55,555 nucleotides of DNA from Alphaproteobacteria bacterium (lineage in GTDB: Bacteria; Pseudomonadota; Alphaproteobacteria; Rhizobiales; Hyphomicrobiaceae): NCBI GenBank assembly GCA_018819265.1, contig JAHJQI010000088.1:1-55555 (forward strand), given 5' to 3'. Position numbers and translations under genes: made by a program. Position 1 is the first letter of the stretch. Every line of letters starts with the position of its first letter. Of this stretch, positions 6,577 to 15,679 are shown in pieces. The notes beneath the pieces are model-generated. The model searched no databases, was not told the DNA's origin, and saw nothing but the letters and a program-made list of their open reading frames with translations.

Positions 6577-8712
6577 CTACCGACCTTCACGCCACCAGGC
6601 GAGCGAGAGCAGAGCGAGCAGCATGGCAAGGGCGGCAAAGCCGGTGACCATCGGGGTCAGTTTGACGCCTCGCGTAATGTAGGCATCGCGGTCGTGCAGT
6701 CCAAGCCAGCCGGAGCCGGCAAAGATGCGGGCGCCTTTCAGCATCGAGATGCGCGGAACCGTAACGGAAGCGGCATCGCCGGCAGCGAGAAATCCGGAAG
6801 GCTTGGTCCAGAACTCGCCGCCGCCGGTGGCGTTCGAAATGGGACGCAGCTTGTCGGCGGTGGCGGTGACTTCGCTCATCTCACGGGTGTCTTCTGTGCC
6901 GGCGTAGGCGACGGCGGAAAGCTTGCCGACCGGCGGCGGGGCCTCGCTCTCGGCCTTGTAGAGTCCCGGAAGCTTGACTTCGAGGGTCTTGCGCCAGATG
7001 CCGGGCCTGACCTTGTCGAGGGTGATCGTCTCCTCTTCGCCGCCGGGAGAGTGGATCTTCACCGATTCGACTTCGTCGCCCATGGAATGGCGCTCGACCG
7101 TCAGGTTGAGCCCCTTGGCTTCCGCAATGAGGCGCTCGTCCTCGAGGTCGGGCTCCTTCATGAGCCAGTGGGACAGCTTGCGCAGGAGGTCGGTGTGCGG
7201 GCCGCCGCCTTCGAAGCCGCGCGCCCACAGCCAGGCGTGGTCGGAGGTGAGGAGAGCGATGCGGCCTTCGCCGCGGCGGTCGAGGATGAGGAGTGGCTTG
7301 CCGTCGGCGCCGTTCATCAGCACATTGCCGCGGCTGGTTTGCACTTCGACGTCGACCTGCCGGAACCAGCGGCCCCAGTCGGGTTTGCCGTCCGCGCCCT
7401 TGGCGCCGGGAAGGTCGCGGGTGACGGGATGGCGATCGCCGGCTTCGGACAGCGTCGGCTTGAACGGCTGCTCGATGACACGGCCGAGCGGCTTGCCGGG
7501 GATGACCGGGTTGAGCGGCGTACGGAACAGGCTGTAGCGCCCGGCAAAATCGTCGCCTGCGGCGATCAGCACGGCGCCGCCGTGTTCGTTCACGTAGCGG
7601 GCTATGTTGTCGTAGTAGCCGAGCCGCAGGATGCCGCGGTGGGTGTAGCGGTCGAAGATGATGAGGTCGAAATCGTTGATCTTGTCGGAGAACAGTTCGC
7701 GCGTCGGAAAAGCGATCAGCGAGAGCTGGTTGATGGGGGTGCCGTCCTGCTTTTCGGGCGGACGCAGGATCGTGAAGTGGACGAGGTCGACGGCGGCGTC
7801 CGATTTGAGAAGATTGCGCCATGTGCGCTCGCCTGCGTGCGGTTCGCCCGAGACCAGCAGGACGCGCAGATTCTCGCGCACGCCTTCGGCGGCAACGACG
7901 GCGCGGTTGTTGGCCTGCGTCAACTCTCCATCGACGGGCTCGAGTTCGATTTCGAGGATGTTGGTGCCGGCATGGGGAAAGGGCAGCTCAATGAGTTCCT
8001 TGACGCCGATCTCGGTCGTCAGCGTCTCGTCGGGCTGGCCTTCGCGGCGCACCTTGAGGCGGACGACGGGGCTGCGGCTGCCGGCGCTGCCGGTTTCGAC
8101 GACGCGCAATTCGATGTCGCGCGACTGGCCGACAATGCCGTAGCGCGGCGCGGTGATGATCTCGATGCGGCGGTCGAATTCGCCGGGGCGGCCGGTGATG
8201 AGCGCATGGACGGGAGCGTCGAAGCCGAGGGCGGCGGCCTTCTCGGGGACGTCGTGGATCTGGCCGTCGGTCAGCATGATAACGCCGGCAATGCGGTCGG
8301 GAGGCGTGTTGGCCATCGCCTTGCTGAGAGCGGCGAAAAGTTGCGTGCCGGTCGCACGGCCGGTGCTGTCGGACCGCGCCGTCACCCACTTCACTTCGAG
8401 TTTGTCGAGGCGGCCGAGCCGGCTTTCCAACTCCGCACGAACGGCGGCGGACTGCTCGGGGCGCCCGGCGAGAGCCTGGCTCGTCGATTCGTCGACGACG
8501 ACGATGGCGATATTCGCGAGGTAGTCGCGCTCCTCTTCGCGCAGCGTCGGGTTGGCGAGCGCCAAAAGCATGGCGGCGACGGCAAGGGCGCGCAGGGTCG
8601 CCCCGCGCGTGCCGCGGAGGAACATGAGGCCGACGAGCAGTGCTGCCAGGATCGCAACGGTCCAGAACAGCGGCTCGGGGATCAGCGGTGCGAAGTCAAT
8701 CGACCAGTTCAT
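6577..8712 (-). CDS. Membrane protein with glutamine-amidotransferase-like domain, MoxR operon
   Basis: 711 residues; CGGAG precedes the ATG at 8712. Two membrane segments lie at residues 15-33 and 42-55, and one close to the C-terminus (TPMVTGFAALAMLLALLSLAWW). A vWA-like fold starts at about residue 68 (IAIVVVDESTSQA, then VIMLTDGQIHD), and a class I amidotransferase-like Rossmann segment lies at about 330-400 (DFDLIIFDRYTHRG, YVNEHGGAVLIAAGDD). No catalytic Cys is evident there. This is the usual last large member of the alphaproteobacterial MoxR/DUF58/DUF4159 operon, thought to act at the inner membrane in metal insertion or envelope assembly; the real target is unknown. A 41-bp gap separates it from the gene upstream. 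Confidence 0.8.
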   Translation of the reverse strand: MNWSIDFAPLIPEPLFWTVAILAALLVGLMFLRGTRGATLRALAVAAMLLALANPTLREEERDYLANIAIVVVDESTSQALAGRPEQSAAVRAELESRLGRLDKLEVKWVTARSDSTGRATGTQLFAALSKAMANTPPDRIAGVIMLTDGQIHDVPEKAAALGFDAPVHALITGRPGEFDRRIEIITAPRYGIVGQSRDIELRVVETGSAGSRSPVVRLKVRREGQPDETLTTEIGVKELIELPFPHAGTNILEIELEPVDGELTQANNRAVVAAEGVRENLRVLLVSGEPHAGERTWRNLLKSDAAVDLVHFTILRPPEKQDGTPINQLSLIAFPTRELFSDKINDFDLIIFDRYTHRGILRLGYYDNIARYVNEHGGAVLIAAGDDFAGRYSLFRTPLNPVIPGKPLGRVIEQPFKPTLSEAGDRHPVTRDLPGAKGADGKPDWGRWFRQVDVEVQTSRGNVLMNGADGKPLLILDRRGEGRIALLTSDHAWLWARGFEGGGPHTDLLRKLSHWLMKEPDLEDERLIAEAKGLNLTVERHSMGDEVESVKIHSPGGEEETITLDKVRPGIWRKTLEVKLPGLYKAESEAPPPVGKLSAVAYAGTEDTREMSEVTATADKLRPISNATGGGEFWTKPSGFLAAGDAASVTVPRISMLKGARIFAGSGWLGLHDRDAYITRGVKLTPMVTGFAALAMLLALLSLAWWREGR

Positions 8713-8753
8713 GAGGCTCCGTTAGCGGCCGCGACGGGCCATTGGCGTTGTTC

Positions 8754-11651
8754 TTATTGGCCAAGCCGTTCGAGCAGCGCGGGCACGTGGACCTGGTCGG
8801 CTTTGTAGTTGCCGGTCAGTGCGTGCATGACAATGTTGATGCCGGTCCGGAAGGCCATCTCGCGTTGGATTTCGCCACCGGGCACGGTCGGGTAGAGAGG
8901 TCGCCCGCGCGGATCGAGCGCCCAGGCGGATGCGAAGTCGTTCGAGGTGATGAGGATCGATGTCACGCCGTCGGCGCGGCGGGCTTCGCGCGAGGCTTCC
9001 GCGTCGGGTACGCCGCCGGCCTCGACCCACAACTCCCCGCCATCCCAGCGGCCTGGAAACTGACGCAGAAGATAGAACGTTTTCGTCAAGACATGGTCTT
9101 CCGGCACGGGTTCAAGGCGCGGCAGGTCGAGCTTGCCGATGATGGCCTGCAACGGGGTTTCCTTGCCGCCGTTGAGGGCAAGCCCCGAAGGCATCCCGGT
9201 GCCCTGGTCGCGGGTGTCGAAGATAATCATTCCGCCCTGCTTCATGTAGGCGTCGATCTTGGCGAGCGCCTTTTCCGGCAGCGGGCTGGCGTCCGGCTCG
9301 ACCGGCCAGTAGAGCACCGGGAAAAACGAGATGTCGTCGTTGACGATATCGACCGCCATCGGGTCGCCGGGTATGACTGCTGTGCGCAGTTTCAAAACGC
9401 GCGAAAGTCCGGCGAGGCCGATGCGGCTGGTGTCGTCGACCTGCGGTTTGCCGGACAATACATACCCGAAGGTCACGTTGCCGGTGGCTTTCAGCGCCTT
9501 CTTTTCGAGATCGCCGAGGGCCTGGGCGGGCGCCTGGGCTTGCGCTACAGGGGATGGGAACAGGGCGAGGCTGGCGAGGCTCAGAGCCAGGACGGCGAAG
9601 GCCGACAGGGAAGACGCGGAAGCGCGGGCAGTCCGGCTGGAGCCGGAAGTGAAGATGCCGGCGATACCCTGCATCAGCAGGACCGCGCCGATATCGACGA
9701 GGATGAGTGCGAAAGCCAGGGCGAGCAGCGTCGGTTTCAGCGGCTCGGCTTCGGCGCTGGAGTAGGCGAGCCTGGCGATGCCGGCCGGCATCGCGGGAAG
9801 CGGCTCAAGGGCGGCGCCGGGCGCTATGACGTTGAGCGCGCGCGGCGAGCCGGCCGACCCGTAGTAGCCGGGTGGATGGTCGGGGCCAGCGGTGGCGCCT
9901 TCGAATTCATCGACGGGGATGGCGCGCGCGGTCGGCGGCGGCGGGCCGGGCTGGCCGAAGCCGTTGAGGGTTTCGAAAGGGCTGAGCGCGCCGGTTTCGG
10001 TTGCGGCCTGCGCCGCTTTTGCAGTCGCTGCGCCGGTGACGTCGCCAACGGGCGTGCCGCCAAGCCGGCCGAGGCTGACGATGCGGTTCAGCATGTCGAC
10101 GAACAGTCCCGAGATCGGCACGTTGGACCAGTCGGTGTTGGCGGTGATGTGGAACAGGACGACAAGGCCTTCGCCTCGTTTCGAAGCGGTGACGAGCGGG
10201 GTGCCATCGCCAAGGCGGGCCCAGACGCTGACGTCCGGGCCGATCTGCGCGGGATCGGCCAGCACCTGCCGGCGGACGGCGACGTCTTCAGGGATCTTGA
10301 GGCCGGCGAAGAGGCTCGTGTCCTCGAAGGTGCCGAGTTTCTGCGGCGTCGACCAGGAGAGCGCGCCGCCCAGCGTGCGCCCGCCGATGCGCAGCGGTAC
10401 AGGCAGAAGATCGTCGCCGCCCTTTTCAAGACGCGGACCAGCGAAGCGGACGAGCAGGCCGCCCTTCTCGATCCACTCGGACAGCGTGTCCGACAGACTG
10501 GGCGGCAAAGTACCGATATCGGCGAGGATGAGCACGCTCGAGTTCTGTTTCAACGCCGTCTCGATGCCGGCGGCGATGTTCTTGTTCTCCGGCTTGACGA
10601 CTTCAGCGGTCGGGCCGAGCGCCTTCTCGATATAATAGAAGGGGGCCAGCAGGGGCTGGGACTGCTCGCGGGATTCGCCTGAAATGAGACCGACTCGCTG
10701 GCGGCGCGCGCGCGCATCAAGCAGGCTGACCGCGCCGGCGGACTGCTCGCCGTTGATGGCGACGCGGGTCACCTGATTGCGCAGTTCGAGCGGCAACTCG
10801 AGTCTCGCGGTGGTATTGAATTCGCCCGCAGAGAGGGTGAAGTCGGCGGTGCCGAGTAGCTCGCTGCGCGCGGAGAAGGCTTCGAGCCGGCCCGCGAGCG
10901 CCGGGCCGGCGGCGCGCAGGACGCGCGCTTCAAGCCCACCGTCGGCTGCGACCTTGGCTTCGAGGCCGAGCGGTTCGCTGCCGCCGGGGTCGGCGGCGAC
11001 GGCGAAGGTGCCCGCCTTCGCGGCAGCGGACAGGTCGTTGGTGAAATCGCCCGCCTGGCCGCCATGATCGATACCGTCGGTCAGCCATACGACGCTTGTG
11101 CCATCGGCGCCGGACAGGGCGGTTTTCATCGCCTGCGCGGCGGCGTTGCGATCGGGAGCGTAGGGCATGGGGGTGAGGGCACGGGCGGTGGCGCGGGCGT
11201 CTCCTGGCGATTCTATCCTGGGCGCGCGGGCGCCAAGTCCTGCCGTCGGCAGGATCATGACCGGCCGGGACTGGGTCTCGGCGGTCGTGATCAGCCGGTC
11301 GATCATGCCCTTGCGGTTATCCCAGTTGGGTGCCCCCGCCCAGCCGTTGTCGACGGCGATGACGAGGGGGCCGGAGCCGGACAGCGTCGTCTGCCGCTCG
11401 GGGTTAAGGATTGGTTCGGCAAGCGCGAAAATGACGAAAGCTGCGGCAAGCAGCCGGATCAGCAGCAACCACCAAGGCGTCTTGGAGGGGGTTTTCTCGC
11501 GGTTTTCGAGATCGGCAAGAATACGGGTGGCAGGGAACGTCTGCTGGCGCGGGCGCGGCGGCGTGGTGCGCAGCAACCAGTAGATCAGCGGCAGGGTGGC
11601 GAGGCCGGCCAGCAGCCAGGGGCTCAGGAAGGCGAGGGCTCCAAGGCTCAT
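8754..11651 (-). CDS. BatA and DUF4159 domain membrane protein
   Basis: 965 residues. The N-terminal 80 residues are the BatA/aerotolerance membrane domain (FLSPWLLAGLATLPLIYWLL, RLLAAAFVIFALAEPILNP). A vWA domain follows from about residue 90 (GPLVIAVDNGWAGAPNWDNR, then TSVVWLTDGIDHGG), with DNGWA in place of the classical DxSxS, so metal binding may be lost. Two membrane segments sit near residues 655 and 700. The C-terminal 220 residues are DUF4159 (NVTFGYVLSGKPQVDDTSR, QGGMIIFDTRDQGTG). The ATG overlaps the stop of the upstream DUF58 gene by 4 bases (ATGA), showing translational coupling in the MoxR operon. Long antisense frames opposite it are codon-bias shadows. Confidence 0.9.
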   Translation of the reverse strand: MSLGALAFLSPWLLAGLATLPLIYWLLRTTPPRPRQQTFPATRILADLENREKTPSKTPWWLLLIRLLAAAFVIFALAEPILNPERQTTLSGSGPLVIAVDNGWAGAPNWDNRKGMIDRLITTAETQSRPVMILPTAGLGARAPRIESPGDARATARALTPMPYAPDRNAAAQAMKTALSGADGTSVVWLTDGIDHGGQAGDFTNDLSAAAKAGTFAVAADPGGSEPLGLEAKVAADGGLEARVLRAAGPALAGRLEAFSARSELLGTADFTLSAGEFNTTARLELPLELRNQVTRVAINGEQSAGAVSLLDARARRQRVGLISGESREQSQPLLAPFYYIEKALGPTAEVVKPENKNIAAGIETALKQNSSVLILADIGTLPPSLSDTLSEWIEKGGLLVRFAGPRLEKGGDDLLPVPLRIGGRTLGGALSWSTPQKLGTFEDTSLFAGLKIPEDVAVRRQVLADPAQIGPDVSVWARLGDGTPLVTASKRGEGLVVLFHITANTDWSNVPISGLFVDMLNRIVSLGRLGGTPVGDVTGAATAKAAQAATETGALSPFETLNGFGQPGPPPPTARAIPVDEFEGATAGPDHPPGYYGSAGSPRALNVIAPGAALEPLPAMPAGIARLAYSSAEAEPLKPTLLALAFALILVDIGAVLLMQGIAGIFTSGSSRTARASASSLSAFAVLALSLASLALFPSPVAQAQAPAQALGDLEKKALKATGNVTFGYVLSGKPQVDDTSRIGLAGLSRVLKLRTAVIPGDPMAVDIVNDDISFFPVLYWPVEPDASPLPEKALAKIDAYMKQGGMIIFDTRDQGTGMPSGLALNGGKETPLQAIIGKLDLPRLEPVPEDHVLTKTFYLLRQFPGRWDGGELWVEAGGVPDAEASREARRADGVTSILITSNDFASAWALDPRGRPLYPTVPGGEIQREMAFRTGINIVMHALTGNYKADQVHVPALLERLGQ

Positions 11652-12574
11652 CGGGGACGCCTCCCATTATCCTGAAGGCGGGCGATGAGGTTCAGCATCG
11701 GTTCGGTTGCCGGGCGGTCGGTGTGGTGGACCAGCATCGACCAGCCGAGCCGATTGGCGAGGTCGCGCAGGCCGCTGCGGTGCGCTTCGAGGCGTTCGCG
11801 GTATTCCTCGCGCAGCGATTCGACGCGGTCGCCGATCCAGCGCTGACCGCGCTCGGGATCGATGAATTCCATGCGCCCCTCGAAGGCGAGCGATTCTTCG
11901 ATCGGGTCGAGAACCTGGATGAGGTGCCCGGAGATATCGGCGCCGGCCAACCGTTTCAGGGCTTCCGAGATCTGATCGAGCGGATCGAGGAAGTCGCTGA
12001 TCAGGACGGTGCCGGAAAAACGCGATATGCGCGCAGCGGGCGGCAGGCCCGAGGTCAAGGCCGGTTCGTGGCCGTGGGCGATCAGCGATTCGGCAAGGCG
12101 CGCGGTCGCGCGACGGCTGGCGGTGGGGTTCGTCAGGCTGAGGAGGCCGACGCGTTCACCGCCGCGGACGAGGAGTTCGGCAAGCGCCAGCATCAAGACG
12201 ACGGCGCGGTCGCGCTTGGAGACGGGTGCGAGCGTGCTCTGGAAATTCATCGAGGCGGAAAGGTCGGGCCACAGCCAGACGGTGTGGGCGGCTTCCCATT
12301 CGCGCTCTCGGACGTAGACGTGGGTCGACGAAGCGCTGCGCCGCCAGTCGATGAGCATCGTCGAGTCGTTCGATTCATACTGGCGAAACTGCCAGAACGT
12401 TTCGCCGGGGCCGGCACGGCGACGGCCGTGGACGCCGTGCGTCACGGTGTGCGAGATGCGCGCGGCCTCCAGCATCAGTTCGGGCAGCCGCTCGGCCAGC
12501 GCGTGTGCAGCTGTCTCAAGTTCGACGACCTTGGCGGTCCCGGCGTTGCGATAGGTCTCAGGGCTGGCGGCCAT
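11648..12574 (-). CDS. DUF58 domain-containing protein
   Basis: 308 residues from the ATG at 12574, which lies 7 bp after the MoxR stop codon and has GGTGGG upstream; a longer frame reaching into moxR is rejected. The DUF58 hallmark is present at about residues 55-85: GPGETFWQFRQYESNDS and IDWRRSA. A vWA-like segment follows (HTVWLWPDLSASMNFQ, a DxSxS-type motif). DUF58 proteins occur next to MoxR ATPases and are thought to be substrates or adaptors of the AAA+ chaperone. The C-terminus overlaps the next gene by 4 bases, so MoxR, DUF58 and DUF4159 form one translation-coupled block. Confidence 0.9.
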   Translation of the reverse strand: MAASPETYRNAGTAKVVELETAAHALAERLPELMLEAARISHTVTHGVHGRRRAGPGETFWQFRQYESNDSTMLIDWRRSASSTHVYVREREWEAAHTVWLWPDLSASMNFQSTLAPVSKRDRAVVLMLALAELLVRGGERVGLLSLTNPTASRRATARLAESLIAHGHEPALTSGLPPAARISRFSGTVLISDFLDPLDQISEALKRLAGADISGHLIQVLDPIEESLAFEGRMEFIDPERGQRWIGDRVESLREEYRERLEAHRSGLRDLANRLGWSMLVHHTDRPATEPMLNLIARLQDNGRRPR

Positions 12575-12581
12575 GCGCGGG

Positions 12582-13580
12582 TTATCCCACCCGCTCGGCA
12601 AGGCGGTCAATGATTGCATCGAGCTGCTTGCCTTCGGCGCGCGCCGTGAAGTTGAGCGCCATGCGATGTCTGAGGACCGAGCCTGCAAGCGCCACGACAT
12701 CGTCGACCGACGGCGCCAGGCGGCCATCGAGAAGGGCTTTGGCGCGGACGGCCAGCATCAAGGCCTGACTGGCGCGCGGGCCGGGTCCCCATGAGACGAA
12801 GCGGTCGGTTTCCGCATCGGCGCCCGTTGCCGGTCGCGCGGAGCGAACGAGGCTGAGGATCGCGTCGACGATGCGATCGGGCACCGGCATCTGGCGGACC
12901 AGACGCTGGATCTCCATCAACTCGCCAGCAGACAGTACGCTTTTCAGCTCATGCTTTTCGGTACCGGTGGTGGCGTGAAGCATGCGGCGCTCGGCGGCGA
13001 GATCGGGATAGGTCACGTCGATCTGCAGCAGGAAGCGGTCGAGCTGGGCTTCGGGCAGGGGGTAGGTACCCTCCTGCTCCAAGGGGTTCTGGGTGGCGAG
13101 AACATGGAAGGGCTTGGGCACGTCGTGGCGGACGCCGGCGACCGAGACGTGGTGTTCCTGCATGGCCTGGAGCAGCGCCGATTGCGTCTTCGGCGAAGCG
13201 CGGTTGATTTCGTCGGCCATCAGAAGCTGCGTGAAGATCGGCCCCTTGATGAAGCGGAACGAGCGCTGCTGGCCGGGCACTTCATCGAGGACTTCCGAGC
13301 CGATGATGTCGGAGGGCATGAGGTCGGGCGTAAACTGGACGCGCTTCGCATCGAGGCCGAGAACGGTGCCGAGCGTTTCGACGAGCAGCGTCTTGGCGAG
13401 GCCTGGGACGCCGATCAACAGTGCGTGACCGCCCGACAGGATCGTAATGAGTGCTCGCTCGATGACCTCGTCCTGGCCGAAGATCACGGTCGCTGCGCTG
13501 GCGTGAGCGGCGCGGACGCGCTCAGCGGCGGCTTCGAGGCGGGGAACGATGGTCGAGTCGGTTTCCATGGTCATGCTCAT
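12582..13580 (-). CDS. moxR: MoxR family AAA+ ATPase
   Basis: 332 residues. Walker A is GVPGLAKT at 57-64, Walker B is LLMADEIN at about 118-125, and the sensor-1 region is HVLATQNPLEQEGTYPLPEAQLDRF, here quoted around the conserved N. The C-terminal lid (WGPGPRASQALMLAVRAKA, RHRMALNF) is intact. MoxR proteins act as ATP-driven chaperones for metal-cofactor insertion or for folding of vWA-domain partners. It is the first gene of the five-gene minus-strand block and is divergent from the DUF1285 gene, with 220 bp between. Start could be either of two nearby Mets (residues 1, 3 or 5). Confidence 0.95.
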   Translation of the reverse strand: MSMTMETDSTIVPRLEAAAERVRAAHASAATVIFGQDEVIERALITILSGGHALLIGVPGLAKTLLVETLGTVLGLDAKRVQFTPDLMPSDIIGSEVLDEVPGQQRSFRFIKGPIFTQLLMADEINRASPKTQSALLQAMQEHHVSVAGVRHDVPKPFHVLATQNPLEQEGTYPLPEAQLDRFLLQIDVTYPDLAAERRMLHATTGTEKHELKSVLSAGELMEIQRLVRQMPVPDRIVDAILSLVRSARPATGADAETDRFVSWGPGPRASQALMLAVRAKALLDGRLAPSVDDVVALAGSVLRHRMALNFTARAEGKQLDAIIDRLAERVG

Positions 13581-13800
13581 GCGCGCGGCGTGTCCCTGAG
13601 AGTGTTTCGAGTGGCCCGCTGCGTGTTGCCGCAGACGGTCGTATAGGCTCTATAACACTGTTAAGTCGAAATTCGTGCCATGACCGGCCACGGCGGCCTT
13701 ACGATCAAGTGCTGCCGGGGCAGGGTCAAGTGAATGTTCGTTAAGGGCCTGGTCAAAGGTGGGAACATCGCGCATTTTTGCCGGGTACTGAAGGCATACT

Positions 13801-14388
13801 ATGACGTCGCAATCCGAGGATCACACCGCGCGCCCGCGAATTCGGGGACTTGAAGACCTGCTGCGCGCGGCCGGCGCATTGCGCGATGCTCCGGTAGAAC
13901 AATGGGATCCGCCATATTGCGGGGACATCGGACTGGCGATCGCAGCCGACGGCACTTGGGTCTACCAAGGCAGCGCGATCCGGCGCCCGAAACTTGTGAA
14001 ACTGTTCGCGCGGGTTCTGAGGCGCGACGACGACGGGCGCTATTTCCTTGTGACGCCGACGGAAAAAGTCGATGTCACCGTCGCCGACGCACCTTTCCTT
14101 GCCGTCGAAATGGAAGCTCGCGGAGAGGGTCGCGAGCAAACGCTCATTTTCCGGACGAACGTCGACGACGTCGTCATGTGCGGGGCCGATCACCGGCTCT
14201 ACTTCGTCGAGGAACCGGGGCCGGGAGGATTTAAGCCGTACGTCAGGGTGCGGGGTCGTCTTGAGGCCCTGGTGGTGCGCGCGATTACCTATGAGCTCTT
14301 CGAACTGGTCGAGGCGGACGCGATGGGCCGGCCCGGGATCTGGAGCGGGGGCCGGTTCTTCAGGGTGGAGCCTGCGGCGGACGTCTGA
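13801..14388 (+). CDS. DUF1285 domain-containing protein
   Basis: 195 residues; the ATG at 13801 has GAAGG upstream. The family pattern is clear: WDPPYCGDIGLAIAADGTWVYQGSAIRR near residue 35-62 (key elements CGDIG-x-I-x2-DG-x-W), RPKLVKLFARVLRRDDDGRYFLVTPTEK, and a second half of beta-rich repeats. DUF1285 proteins are small cytoplasmic proteins of unknown role. In alphaproteobacteria the gene is commonly divergent from the moxR operon, as here, which hints at a functional link. No signal peptide or membrane segment is present. Confidence 0.9.
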   Translation: MTSQSEDHTARPRIRGLEDLLRAAGALRDAPVEQWDPPYCGDIGLAIAADGTWVYQGSAIRRPKLVKLFARVLRRDDDGRYFLVTPTEKVDVTVADAPFLAVEMEARGEGREQTLIFRTNVDDVVMCGADHRLYFVEEPGPGGFKPYVRVRGRLEALVVRAITYELFELVEADAMGRPGIWSGGRFFRVEPAADV

Positions 14389-14407
14389 GACCGCATCGCC
14401 CGAAGCT

Positions 14408-14677
14408 TCAATGGAGGCGGTAATCTCCTTCGATCAGACGGACTTCGGCAGGTGTAATCAATTGCCGGTGGCAGACGGTGACCTTGTAGAGCGGGCCGTC
14501 GAGATTGGCCTCCCAGAAATCGAGAAAACCGCGCAGTCTTGGAAAGCGGGGGTGCAGGTCGAGGTCCTGCCAAATGAAGGTCTGGAGTAGAGCTGGATGA
14601 TCGGGCATACGGTAGAGGATCTCAGCGGTGGTCAAGGCATAGCCCTGCAGCTGTCTGGCGAAGTCCGATGTCGTCAT
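14408..14677 (-). CDS. usg: Usg family protein
   Basis: 89 residues from the ATG at 14677, with AAGGAG at ideal spacing; a longer upstream frame has no support. The sequence is typical of the Usg family along its length: TTAEILYRMPDHP, TFIWQDLDLHPRFP, GFLDFWEANLDGPLY and a C-terminal LITPAEVRL. The family is a small conserved alphaproteobacterial group with no established biochemical role (named from a gene next to trpF in other bacteria). It converges with the DUF1285 gene, 19 bp apart. Confidence 0.9.
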   Translation of the reverse strand: MTTSDFARQLQGYALTTAEILYRMPDHPALLQTFIWQDLDLHPRFPRLRGFLDFWEANLDGPLYKVTVCHRQLITPAEVRLIEGDYRLH

Positions 14678-14876
14678 GCACTTGCTCCTTCGTGGTCGTG
14701 GTCTTTCGGGTTGCCGGCTTCGGTTGTTGGCGCCAGTGCGGTTGCCAATAAGGGCGCGACTCATTTCGAGCGCTCTCCATGTTACGGCCGATATCGTGTA
14801 TCAGTCATGAAAAAACTGTCTGAATTCAAGAGTTTGGCAGCCACCGCTGGGGGCGGCTAACAGAAACGCGGGCGCT

Positions 14877-15512
14877 GTGGACTTTCTCAATTTTGCACTG
14901 ACGAGTTTCACAACTTTCTTCGCGACCATCGGTCCGGTCGAAGCGGCGGTGCTGTACGCCGGCTTCACAAGCGAACTGGCGCGGGGCGAGCGACGACGGC
15001 TGGCGTTCCGCGCGGTCCTGATTGCCAGCCTCATCCTGCTCGCATTCACGCTTTTCGGGCAGCTGCTGCTGGTGCAACTCGGCGTGACGCTGGCCGCGCT
15101 CAAGACCGCAGGCGGCGCCATCCTCGGGCTGATTGCGATCGACATGATCTTTTCGGGGCCGGGAAGCCGTTCCAAGCTGACGCCGAAGGAAGGCGAGGAA
15201 GCCCTGCACAAAGAGGACGTTGCCGTATTCCCGATGGCGACGCCGCTATTGGCGGGGCCTGGAGCGATGAGTGCAGGGATCGTTCTGGCGGCCCGCGCGC
15301 AGGGGGACGTCCTGCAGATTGCCGGCATACTCGCCGGACTTGGAGCGGTGTTGGCGATCACGCTCGCGTTACTTCTGGCAGCGCCGGAGGTTGGGCGGCT
15401 TCTCGGCGTCACGGCGCAACGCGTCATGATGCGCGTTTTTGGAATCTTATTGGCGGCGATCGCGGTGCAGGCGTTGTTTGATGGCCTGCAGGACGCAGGC
15501 TTGACGCGCTAG
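14877..15512 (+). CDS. MarC family integral membrane protein
   Basis: 211 residues from a GTG at 14877; the N-terminus MDFLNFALTSFTTFFATIGP is the usual MarC start, so this codon is preferred although its ribosome binding site is weak. About six membrane segments are visible, and the family motif FPMATPLLAGPGAMSAGI lies at about residues 118-135. MarC-family proteins sit in the inner membrane; the name comes from the mar locus, but a role in drug export has not held up and the function is unknown. Its TAG stop codon is part of the CTAG that opens twin palindrome C, so the element abuts or supplied the stop. Confidence 0.9.
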   Translation: MDFLNFALTSFTTFFATIGPVEAAVLYAGFTSELARGERRRLAFRAVLIASLILLAFTLFGQLLLVQLGVTLAALKTAGGAILGLIAIDMIFSGPGSRSKLTPKEGEEALHKEDVAVFPMATPLLAGPGAMSAGIVLAARAQGDVLQIAGILAGLGAVLAITLALLLAAPEVGRLLGVTAQRVMMRVFGILLAAIAVQALFDGLQDAGLTR

Positions 15513-15675
15513 TGGCCCGTCGCGCCAAAATCGCATCATGGCCGCAACCTCGTCCGATTTTGGCGCGACATCAGGGCCACTAGCAACATCAATGGCTTAG
15601 TGAGGCGTTTATCGCGCCTTAGTTGACTCAAACCTCGCCGCACCATCGGTCAACTAAGGCGCCACGCCTCACTAG
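15509..15675. repeat. Twin bulged palindrome, site C
   Basis: Hairpin 1, 15509-15583: outer stem CTAGTGGCCC, inner stem GTCGCGCCAAAATCG, 4 extra bases (ATCA) in the right arm. Hairpin 2, 15598-15674: outer stem TAGTGAGGCG, inner stem GCGCCTTAGTTGAC, net 4 extra bases in the left arm. The two are 14 bp apart and lie between the convergent marC and EF-hand-like genes. The first four bases (CTAG) include the stop codon of marC. There is no U-run typical of a terminator. Confidence 0.9.
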
Positions 15676-15679
15676 CAAC

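Noticed and set aside
6364..8808. 814-codon open frame on the plus strand
   Set aside because: It lies fully opposite the glutamine-amidotransferase-like gene; the residue make-up (Gly/Asp/Glu/Val/Arg patches) is the usual antisense reflection of GC-rich codon bias, with no family resemblance or ribosome binding site.
8742..10682. 646-codon open frame on the plus strand
   Set aside because: Antisense of the BatA/DUF4159 gene, which has clear domains and 4-base operon coupling.
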